This document shows positions 48,801 to 60,800 of a stretch of DNA of 64,000 nt, one piece after another. Below the pieces are notes generated by a model that saw only the letters and a list, made by a program, of their open reading frames with translations, did no database searches and was not told the DNA's origin. How positions within the stretch are numbered: position 1 is the stretch's first letter; the number at the start of each line of letters is the position of its first letter. Source of the DNA: Cheilinus undulatus. Taxonomy: Eukaryota; Chordata; Actinopteri; Labriformes; Labridae. The stretch lies in contig NC_054876.1 of NCBI RefSeq assembly GCF_018320785.1, positions 20,296,212-20,360,211 of the forward strand. The letters run 5' to 3'. The position numbers were made by a program, and so were the translations under genes.

Positions 48801-51800
48801 CTCCAGTGAAAAACAAGGAAACGGGCATATCCATCTGCTTTGCAAGGCTAGGTAGTTGGGAGGTTAAATGTAAAACACCTGATGACTAAATTTAGGGAAT
48901 TAAGTTTTTTGATAAATAAGGAACAATCAAGAAGGCTATATGTGATGCTTTGTTCTCTCAGGACTACAACTCCTTGGATCTCATTCCTCACGAATCCTTT
49001 AATTTACAAAAAATATCTAGATGTGCAATCAGATTTCACTGGTTGCTGTGTGCTAAAACAAGGACTGATATTCAGAACATGTTCATTAGTAAAATTGCTA
49101 TTTGTTTTGTCCAAATACTAAAAAAATACCATTAATAGAAAAAATATGAGGGAACAGAGGCTCTCACTGTGCTGTCTTTGAATAAGAGCACATTCATTCT
49201 CTTGTGTTGTTATCGGGTTTAGTTACACTTGATGAGACTGCTGTTTGTGAGTATAGAGGAGCTGTTCAGGCAGGTACTGGTGTGGTGGGCTGGGCTGTGG
49301 TGGGGACGTCAGATCTCTTACTTGAATCAGGGAAAACTACCATCAGGCTACATTATCCTCAGGCTCTTCTATTGCTGAAACTATAAAGATGAATCCATGA
49401 AGGTGATTATAGACTTTGAAAGTAAAGGTTGAAGCCAGCCAGTTCTTATTATGAGTGTTTCTTTGTAGAAATCTCAGTGTGGAGCTGTATATCAAGGCTG
49501 AATGTAAGGCAGGCAATCTAACAGCGTCACAATGGAGAGATAACACGGAGCAGACTTACAGCCATTCACTTTGTTCTCAGGCTCTTTTCCCTGAGTAAGA
49601 TATTATTGAAGGAATAAATCTTGACATTAAAGTGTCAACTATCCCGTTAGACGACCAGTTTTTTAGTATATCAACAGAATTCAACCTCCAGTCTTTGAGG
49701 GGGGTTATAAAAATGTAGCAACAGATTAAAAAGAAAACAATAAAAAATATTACTGTCAGTGTTAGATTTGCTTATCCAACATTCCTTTATCACTTCATCC
49801 CTGATAAAGTAGTTTGCAGTATAAACAAGCTCATACAAGTTTTATGGAGCTGATTCAGTTTATTACTCAAGCTGTGCTTGGCTAACATTGTACTGGAGTG
49901 TCTCTCTGTGAGGAAAACCGCTCTTATACCACAGAACAGGAGACACTATGATCACAATCATTTAGTAGAAAATGAATCATGAATGTCATCAGGCCACTCA
50001 GTCAGTCTGAATCTAGCAAAAACACTATGAAAGGGATTCAATGGGGATCATTCAAGGAAAAGGAGAAATGTATTTCATTCACACTTCCTGTATGGTTGCT
50101 TGGATAAAGCCTGAGGTTTTCAGATGTATTGGCTAGAAGGAACTAATCCCTATAATTTATCACAAACAACACCGATACTTTACCACTTCATAGTTTTGCA
50201 AACGATCAAATGTTGCTCATTGAAGCTAATGTCAATCTTGTTTAAATTAGGTCTTGTCACAAAGAAAATGATTTTATGTGTCATTCAGTGGCTGAAAATA
50301 AACATGAAAGTATGGTTAAAAAGAAGTATATTTTGCTCTGTTGCATCGTACTTCCAAGTTAAGTCTGTAGGGTTTAGGATTTGACAAGAGGAAGTAAGAA
50401 TTTAGAGGTAAACCAGTTCTCAGGAACTAAACAAAGAAATACATTCTTTTATTCAAAGTGCTGCAGATTTCACTTCCTGTTTATGAGGATGAATGAATGA
50501 ATGTTAAGATCAGATCAGTTAAAAATAAAGAGTAGATCATGTCCTAATGAATGAGGACACATTTAAACATGAAAGTAGTTGTGAAGTTTATATTTAAGAG
50601 ATTTACAACTAATATAAATGAGGTTTGAATCTCTACTTATGTTTATATAGGGTTTGTGTACTCTTGCTTGTGTTGTGCAACAAAAAACTGTCTTTTTTTT
50701 TTTTTTTGGCCTTTATGCATTTACATAGTGGACAGGACAGTGGATAAAGTAGAAAATCAGGGAGAGAGCGAGGAATGAGAAGGGGGAAAGGAACCACAGG
50801 TTGGACTTTCTTGGATTACCGAAGCCTATGTGCATGAAGTGTGAACTAACCATTAGGCCACTGGCACCCCTGCTGCTTATTTTGATAACAACAGAAGCAT
50901 TTTAAGTCTCACACACCCACCATTGTAGTAATATACTCCAAAAATGCTAAAACACACGAATAGATAATTTAGCTAACTGTTGGTAGGTCATATTATGCCA
51001 AGGAGATCAGCATTAAAGCTACAAGCAAAATATAACAACAATGGTGAGCCTTCATTACTAATCAAACTAATAAAGTCACAGAAATATTTGACATTCATTT
51101 CAGAGAGGATCACTAATTTAGCACAATGAATACTTATATAAAGAGAAACAGATTTTCAAATATTTTAGCAAAGCTTACATCAGATAAACTTACAGTGGGA
51201 AGAGCATAGAGACTGGCACTGATACACACGGTTTACCACTCAAGTGTGTAGGGGTGTTCATGTTACACAAAGTTTTAGTCCCAGTGCAAACTCAAGAATT
51301 ATTTTAACACTGTAAAAAGTAGTTAATAGTGAAAATAATGGCAGGTGTAAATATAAACACTTATTTGCATTTCAGAAATCTATAAATATTTTATTTGCTT
51401 TAAGAACTAATTTTTTCGTAACCTTGCAAAGCAGATGGATACGCCCGTTTCCTTGTTTCTCACTGATGAATCCATCTTGCAAAGCTCCTGTCTGAACTGT
51501 TTGGGCCCAGTTAGAAAGTGACAGGACCAAGAAGCATTGAAGGACAGCACTCTAGGGTGCGTCAAGGTTGTGACGTAAGCAAGCAGCAACAAGAGGCCGG
51601 TGCGTTATGGTGGAAGACATAAGCATGGACGCTGTTAAAGCATTAGGAATATCAGAACTTGACGACATTTCTTCGTCAAAAGAAGAACAAAGAACAGCAT
51701 TGAGTTGTTTTCTTTTCAAAAACGACAAAAGTCATATATTGACATATCTACAGTCACCATGGTTCGCGTTATCCAGTTCTATATGGAATTTATTCCTTGG

Positions 51801-54800
51801 TAGCTGCACATGCGCACCCCTGTAGCGGCAACGACGTCAAGTGTTTTGTTGCTCTGATTGGCCCACAAAGATGTGACAGACAGAACGTTCATCCAGTCAC
51901 CCTCCGAGTTTTTTTCAAAGGCTCTGCCCTTTCCCAAACGCCATATACCAGAGGTTTTCCAGATGGATGTGTGAAACCAGTCCATCTGGCGTGTCAGGTT
52001 AATGTTTTCAGTGATGGACATTAAAAAGTAGATTTCCTTGAGTACTTAACTTGAATATTGAGTATCTGTATTTTATTTACTGGGGGAACCTTCATACCCT
52101 GGCACCTCTACTACCAAGTGATAATTTTCTTTTCTTGTCTGAAATCTGATCTGAAAGACAAAAACTTGTTGTTGTTCTTGTTGTTCTGCGTGTGGTGTGT
52201 CTAAGTGGTGCTTCTGTACCCATATGTCTTGCATCTCTGTGGTTGAACATACTAGTAGAGTAAAAACAGAGCAAATGTCCCTCAGATCAGGCAGTTCATT
52301 AGAGGTGTCAATGTTGGCTACAGCAGAGAAGAATGACGATTCCACTCACAACCAATGGCCATTCATTTCAAATAAGAAAGTTTTGTTTTGTTTTTAACAG
52401 GGGTTGGAAGTAACTAATTGCATTTACTCAAATTACTGTAATTGAGTATTTTTTTGGGTACTTGTACTTTTTGAGTACGTTTTTAAATCATTACTTTTAC
52501 TTCTACTCGAGTAAATTATAACCAGAGTATTTTCCTTGAGTACATTATTCTTGTTCTTTATTCCACTTCTGTTGACAACATAGTAGCACATAGAGACAGA
52601 ATGATTCCATATCACAGCCAAAAACAGCTGTTGTACACAGAGTGTTGAAATCTCAGACCTTAAAATTTCAGAGTTGATTTTAACTCAGAAAGTATAATTT
52701 TAACTCCATTCTGAATGAAATGGTCTTCAGTGTTAAAGTTATTTGACAGTCATAATCCATCAGGGTTAGTTTAGCTCTGTAAAGAGTCAATTGATCTAAG
52801 CTCTGCCCACTGAGACTTCAAATCTGGGGGGATGTGTGGACGGAGTTTCCCATCATGTCCTTGGGCAGAGTGTTTAGATGTGTCTGGATGTTGTGATCCC
52901 TGCTGGAGTTCTTCTGGTCACTTTCCGTGTGGATTGTTGTTGGTTTTGATGTGAGACACTTTCAAACATGATTGAAGTTATCCAGTGAGTCAGAGTTCTT
53001 GCCTGTGATCTTTTATCAGTATGTGTTTCCTTGTTATGAGGTTGACTCTCTTTGTTCTTCTCAGAGGAGACCCCCTTTGCCACAGATTTTCAACACACTG
53101 CAGCTGTGTCATATTTTGAAATATTTACTGCTTTTGAAGTGTAGTTTTACCATATGTAGTTTGGACCAATACAGACACTTCTTAAGTGTTAAATTTAACT
53201 CCATATGGGCTTGATTAACTTTGTTATTTTTACTGCATACTTAACTTTATTATAGAAGTGTGACTTTACCTGGACAACCTGGTTGGAGATCCGTTCTATT
53301 GTTGCTCTTGCCAGTATGTGGAGATCATAGTTTACTGTACAACTCCTCAGTAGCACTTAAAATTACTTTAAATTGAATATTTCTTACTTTTATCTTAGTG
53401 GATTTTTAGACCACTACTTTTACTTTAACTGAAGTAAATTTTAAGCCGACTAACTCTACTTGTACTTGTACTTGAGTACAATAGTTGTGTACTCTGGTTC
53501 CACCAGAGTATAAACCTATGCCTTATTCTCTACACTCATCTTCAAACTAAGCAAGTACTCCAGTACAGTACTAGTAATGTGACAGAACTTGTATAATAAT
53601 TTGACTGTATTTGAGTAATATTTATATCAGGATAATCTTTATACCAACTCAAGTGTTTTACTTCATCCTTATTTTTTGATTTATCTTTATATCACAGAGA
53701 GATTCTCATAAGAACAGGTAAAAGGAAGAAAAATCTGTTATTTTCTTGCTCTTTTACCCTCCCCCACTTAGGCTTGGGCTATTATTTGTGTTTATTTTAA
53801 TCTTTGACTTTATGTAAAAATGTACCTGACACATCTTTTTCATGAGACAGGGGCACACAGGAGTGATGGGTTCATCAAAACATTGTACTAAAACTCCTGC
53901 ACATTATCTTGGCACATAGGCTGATAAAGGTCTGGTACCTAAACATAGCAGGTAAATGCATGTTTGCAAGCAAGACAATGTAAAGAAGGATGCTTGCAGT
54001 GATTAGGGTTGAGTGTGGTTCGAGTTTTTTTTTTTTTCTGTTACCAGTGCTAAGTAATACCTTTTAACCACTGCTGGTACCTAGATATTGCCTGGATCTA
54101 TACTTGTATGAGATGAAAAAGTGTATCAAAAGTCAGTGGGTGAACATAAGTTGTTTTGGTATTGTAAATGATTCTGAGAAATATTTTTCAGTTTAAAGAT
54201 GCCAACAGAACATAGGATAAGAACAGTTAACAGATGTAACTTCTTTATGAAAGAAGCTCAAACAAAATTCATATGCTGTCTTTCCGACAGAGACAAACGG
54301 AAAAATTAATCAGTCAGTCACTTGGTAGGAAAACAAGGACAGAGCACAGATGTTGCACAGGACAGCAAAATGATTAAAGATGGTAATGCTCTGCTGACAT
54401 GAAACAAATGCACATAAAACTTGCAAACTCCAAGCTTGCAGTATGCTGTAGTGCTTAAACTTGCAATTTCCACTTCCACTTGGTGCTACTGACTGTCCTT
54501 TTTAAAGCTTTTGTGAAGTGGACTTTTTCTTGTACAGTCCTACTTTTTATTTCATCCTTCTCTGTGCAGGATTACAGCACATTCTTTGTCTCTCCTCCTC
54601 TGAGGTTTATTGGCAGGAATGTTTTAATCCTCAGGATGAGTCTGCAGGTCTGACAGTGTGATGCAGATTTAACTCAACTTACTGTAGAATACTCAACTAA
54701 TGTTTCGAGTAAAACAACAGAGCATTTATATTTCTACTATGTTTTAGCGTTTGATAAATATCCATAAACAAACAGCCAGACCTAGTCCTGCAAAGGTGGT

Positions 54801-57800
54801 GCCTATCTGACCTTCTGTACTTGTGCACACATACAATCATTAACTCACTGTGGGTGTAGCAACTATTTCATTATTTGTATTATTGGCTCTGTAGTATGCT
54901 GCACTGAAGTGAAGTCATGTAGAAAAGAGGAAATTTTGTCTTGCAATCTGAAGTGATTGGGTTATGGACAGTCATGGTTTTAAGCTCTAGATTATGAAAA
55001 GCAAAGATCTGAGGCTGTGTCACTTTACTCTTTATAGTCGAGGACTTTTCGATGTTAAACCAGCACTGATAAGTACATCTTGGGCAGACAGCCCAGCTCT
55101 TCATTGCTTGGTTCAATGAGCTGCTCTGAAACAGAAATGAAATAACAATAGTCACCTGGGCAGATTGAAATATAACTTGTGTTGTGGAGGTGTTCATACT
55201 GTATAATGAAATATCATTACTGATAAGTGCTTATTTCTGTCTGTTTTACAGGGGTGCTACATGTGAGTGGAATAGATATTTACACTCCAAAAGAAGTGGA
55301 GGCTGTCAACGGGACGAATGTAAAGTTGAAGTGCACCTTTACCTCCAGTCATGCAGTGTCACTTCGGACTGTGTCAGTGTCCTGGAACTTCAAACCTTTA
55401 AACCAAGGACCCGATGAGTCGGTGTGTAGAAACTTCTTTTTGTATCTACAGATGCTTTAAATTTGGGGGTTTTATATTTTTACATTGTGAATGCAGTCCA
55501 GGCAAGGTTCTAGTTGAGATTTTTTTTTATTTTAATGATGATGCTTTATTTGGTAAAATATGACTTTATATGTTAGATTTTACTAACAATTATCAGTTAA
55601 AGGTCCACCCCACTAATACAGAACTCTAGTTTTATTTGTTGTCTTCTGTGGATTTTTCCAATGAATGGGCAAAGATAGAGTCCATTTTATTGTGTTACAT
55701 TTCTAAAGGCATTGTAAATAACAGACTCAGTGCATCAAAGCCTTTAAACTTTTCAGTGACTTTCATAAACAAACACCAAAACTGCACTGTAATCTTAAGT
55801 GGCCTCCTGGATTCAAAAGTGAAATCAATGCAGTTATAATTTCAGCCAGCGTTACTTCCAGTGGCCACCCGGAGGAAACTACACTTGATGGAAAAATAAT
55901 TCAAATTAAACCAAAAGTGGCCCTATTACTGACCATATATCATACTTATGAACGATATGATACACTTTATTGTCCCCTTGGGGAAATTTGTCTGCACACA
56001 TACAGCTGCCACCGTAGTGATAAACAGAACAGGAAGCAACAACAATCCACAAGTACATGGAGTAGCGCATACCAATGAAGTGTCCATCTAACTCTAATAC
56101 CAATGAAAAAAACAATATTAATATATTATGAAGCTCAGCATTAGTTCATGTAGGATACAGAAGTCATATACCCAGCTGTTACCAGCTGATCCCAGTTATC
56201 ACCTCCCAGCTCCCACAGCCAATCACAGCTCTTTTTCTCAACGTAGTAGTCCATTTAAATATGTATATAATGTATAAATAATAATAATATATAATATATC
56301 TCTACTTGCATTGATGCTGATGCATCACACTGCTGCTGCTGGCAAAGCTTAACCTTCCCCACCCCAGCCTCCTCCTTTATAGCATAACGCTTATTCACTC
56401 TCATATTCAGGTTAATGCTACTATGGATTCATTGCTTTTGAACTAATTTATTGTATTCAGTACACATTCTAATAAATGCATCTATCTATATGGGGGGTTC
56501 TAGCCATGCACTCCCTGGAAACCCAGTCATGTATGACGAGAGTGTTCCTGAGTGTTCCTAGTCTTCTTTACTACAAACCAAGTGCTGTTTAGTTTTTAAA
56601 CAGTGTAAATAAAGAATAGAAAAGATGTGATGTTAGGATGTGGCCTCTTGCGATTGACAAACTGCTTGCCCGTTGAAACATAAAAGTGCCATATTAAGCA
56701 TGATGCAAAATATGCTCAATCCTGGCATCAAAAAACGAAGCTAGTGATCAAAGCATCACAATAGTACATAAAAAAACCCTGACAACATGTCAATTAAAGG
56801 TGTATTTATGTTTTAGAATTGATGCTCAGAAAATTTTATTATAGCTGACCGGGCCACAGAAGCAGGTTTTTCCTCATGTTTCTGTTTTTGCTGGACTGTG
56901 TTTGTGTGTTTTTGTGTTAGGTGTTTTACTACCAAGAGGCGCCATACCCTCCCGAGCATGGACGTTTTAAAGGCCATGCAGTGTGGTCAGGAGATATTTT
57001 GAGACGGGATGCCTCCATCACCCTACATGAGGTGCCTCCAACCTTTAATGGCACCTTCACCTGCCAGGTGCGGAATCCTCCAGATGTGCACGGCAGTAAT
57101 GGAGAGATCGTCCTTAGAGTCGTCAACAAAGGTCAGACTGGCAGCGTGTATGATTGTTAGACTGAGTGAAAGAAAAATCAGAACATTTAAGCATTTTTAT
57201 ATTACATTGCTTTCAAAAATAGTAGAAGCTCAAGGTTTATACAGAAGACACATTGCAATGTAGCTCAGAACCATCATGACAAAGTGAAAACAGAATTTAA
57301 GAAAATTTCAGTAAAAATGAAATATGACATTGACATAATTATTCAGACCCTTTGCAAAAGTCATTTGAAATTTAGCTCAGGTTACTACCATTTTTCCTCA
57401 TTCTTTTCAGAGCTGTTTATACACTGTGATTGGAGTCCACCTTTTTTTGTAAATGGTCTGAATACTCATGCCAATAATACATCTCAGTTTCTTACTTTTA
57501 ATACATTTGCAAACATGTTTAAAACTCTGTTTTCACTTTGTCATGTTGGAGTACTGAGTGTAGATTAAGGAGAATAAAAATTATTTTTTTGACTATAGCA
57601 TCAGGCTGCAACATAACAAAAACAAACTAGGGCTGCAAGCAGCACTGAAGGGCCCTTGCACCCTGGTGCAGGTCGGGCCGCGGCGCAACTGCCATTGTGT
57701 AGTAATAGTGCGGTGTAGGCAAACCCATGCAGTGTGCTGCAACACGGCAGGGAGACCAGGGCGATCCCTCACTGAGCATCCTTGCGCTAAAAACATCAGC

Positions 57801-60800
57801 ACGGTGCACTTTGTATATGAGTTAGTACTGCCCCTCAACAGTAGGTGGGAGTATGTCAGAGGTGGATGTTGATATGTAGAGGTGATGAGGGAAGGACTAT
57901 TTATCATGTAAAAGCAGTCAATGTTAGGGCAGATATTGATGAGTTCAGGTGAAAATCAGAGCATGATAGTTTCAAAACAGTAAGGATATTACAGAAATGA
58001 CCAATTTCCTGTCTGAGGCAAAGGATCAAAATGGCTGCCATGACCACTGGGTCATCTGGGAATGATGCATGTCCATGTTGGGACAGATATTGAGGAATTC
58101 AGGTAGAAATCAGAGCATTATAGGTTGAACACAGTAAGAATAACACAGAAATGACCCACTTCCTGTCCAATGGCGAAGGATCAAAATGGCCGACACGGCC
58201 ACTGGGGTGTCTGTTAATGAAACATGTCAATGTTGGGGCAGATATTGAGGATTTCAGGGGAAAATCAGAGAATGATAGGTTCAACACACAAAGACAAATG
58301 CAGAAATGACTCATTTGCATTACTTCCTGTTGCCAGAGGAGGGCGCCATGATGAGCTGTTTTCATTTGGGTGTGTTCAGTGTGATCCTGTTGTGTTGCCA
58401 GAACATGTTGAAGACCATAGAATGATCTCCCCCACAGTTAAATCAGTTTTCAGTGAATAAATATCCAAAAAGAGGCCTTATTTTGAAATTGGGGTGGAGC
58501 CTGTGGACTTCCTGTTGTGATTTTGGCATGGGTCCAAGAGGCTTTGTTGTAGGTGTGGTCATGGTGCATTTCCTGACCAAAGATCATCTGTGTAAGTTCT
58601 ACGGTGTTATGGGGCTGAATTTTTAAATTGATAAAAGTGGAAAAAGTGGCAAATTCAATTTTATTTTGTCAGAAGGGGGCGGAGTTATTGATTCCTGATG
58701 TTAGTGCTTGATTTGATAGAGGATCCATGTGTGATCATCTGTGTGAAGTTTGGTGAGGATTGTTGTAAGCACTGAAAAGTTATGGACATATTGTTGTTTT
58801 TACACCATGTTTTTTGTGAAAAATGGTGAAAAAAGTGGTTGGCAAAGTTTGGAGCCTTATTACGGCCCCGCCCCCTGGTGAAAACTCCTGCAGAGCACAA
58901 GCTGAGATCTCCATCTTGTCTAGTTTCAGGAGAAACCACTCTGGAGTCAATCGGATAAGTCCAGATGAGGTTGTTCAAATGCAAGGACTGTAAATTGACC
59001 GAAAAACGGCCAAATTTGGACACTTTTCCTTTATGATGTCACTTCCTGTGTATTTAGAGGATGGTCCCAAGACGATTTTTTGTTCATCTGGTCATGATAC
59101 ATATGTGTACCAAATTTCATGTATGTCACTCAAACCTGTGGTCAGGGCTCCTAAAATACCAGTGAAAATCAGGTTTTGGGGCCCCTGAGGGGCTATTTTT
59201 TGAACAAGATGAAAGGAACCACCAGAATACACAATTTTTCACCAGGATCTAACATGCCACCAAATTTCGTGAGTATTGGAGCATTTGAAAGCCCCCAAAA
59301 ATGCAAAGGTTGTGACAGAAAAAAATCATTCCTACAGATACAATAGGAGTCTCGCACTGGTCAGTGCTTGGCCCCTCAAAGGGGAAGGGGTCTGAATGCT
59401 TTCTGAATGCACTGTATATGGCTATGCAGACAGGTTGCTTGTACCTCATAATTTAGCAGATTTGAAGAAAAATCTAGCCAAAAAAACTACATTGAGGTAA
59501 CTGTATGATATTAAGAAATAAAAATCTCAGTACTCTACATGTTCATCAGTAAGACACTTTGTTACAGTACTGCCTTTGTGCATTACATCCCTGTTCCTCC
59601 TCCCGCAAAGGGGATGTAGTTTAACTCTCTGAAATAATAATATTTTTTCACAAGTGCTAACACACATTTTCTGAAATCCTCCACTCTTTTCTCAAAACTG
59701 TAATCACAAAACCCAGTTTGCAAAATAGATTCATCTCTAATACCTGTGGCAAAGTCAAACAACCATGTCAGAAGAGTTTTATCTGTAGTCAGTTTCAGAC
59801 AGTTTCAGGCATCACACATTACATTAAAAAAATAGAAAACACAGTGGTCAGGGATCGCTCCAGAGAAGGGGTAACTTAATTTAATCACAATACATGATGC
59901 AGTTACTAAAAATGCAGTTTAATTATCAGAAAGAAATACTCAAAGAACCTTGGCAAGCCTAAACATGTGCATAGGAGAGATGTCCACAATCAATACAGTT
60001 AAGAGTCCCACACCCTGTGGGATTTACTGCAATATTGGATGTAACATTACTCAGAGTTTCATTATCAGGATCAACCTGATAAAGGTCTGGTAACAAAATT
60101 TTGTTGAGCAATACAGGAAATCCTGGAATTGCAAATGCAGAAGACAGTGTGCAGGAGTCTTCAATTGTTTCGCTTTTGCATAAGAAATATTCATGACTCA
60201 GCCACAGTTCACACATTGCATTGCCTCTCAGGTTGTTTCCATCCATCTTTGATATCAGTTTTCCACGGACTGGTGCACTCTGTTGTGACTTGAATATAAG
60301 TTTCATCACAAGAAGGGTTTTCAGTCAAGAGCTGTTGTTGTGACACACTGTACTGCAATTGCGTTCATCTTCCACCACTAGTTGTTGCCATTACACATCA
60401 CAAGAACGCCATTGTACAAAATGTGTTTTAGTGAATGGGAAAATGTTTACAGTTTGCAAAATGAATTAATAAAATGTGTAAAGTGTGCCTAAAGCCTGGC
60501 ACACAGTAAAATATCTTAAATTTTTAACTATACATGACAACAAATAGCAGATTTAACTGTTTAGTTCTTATATTGTGTGGTGTGCTACAAGACAGCCAAC
60601 ACATTTCGCCACGGCTGTTTGTTGTGCGTCCTTCTTTGGTCGGCTTGTTTACTGATTGGCTATCGTTCCGTTCCTTGTGACAAACCACAGAGTGCATGCT
60701 TGGCTGTCTCAGTGTCCACCCCGCCGTCGCCCACTAGTAGCTTCACATAATTTTTTTTAGGAGGCTTTTACTGACACTGTTTTCATTGACCTTGTTTTGG

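Larger units (their letters stand above)
57235..59417. mobile_element. Tc1-like element with long inverted arms, interrupted, in mpzl2 intron 3
   Basis: Two arms of about 200 bp are inverted copies. The left arm contains CATGACAAAGTGAAAACAGA and ATTATTCAGACC; the right contains TCTGTTTTCACTTTGTCATG. The right end TCTGAATGCTTTCTGAATGC, then ACTGTA, is displaced to 59391-59416 because another repeat (57627-59384) is inserted in the right arm. The central transposase region is deleted. Confidence 0.6.

Noticed and set aside
59959-60309. 116-codon minus-strand frame inside mpzl2 intron 3
   Set aside because: No family resemblance and no evident promoter or polyadenylation signal; it is most likely a chance frame.
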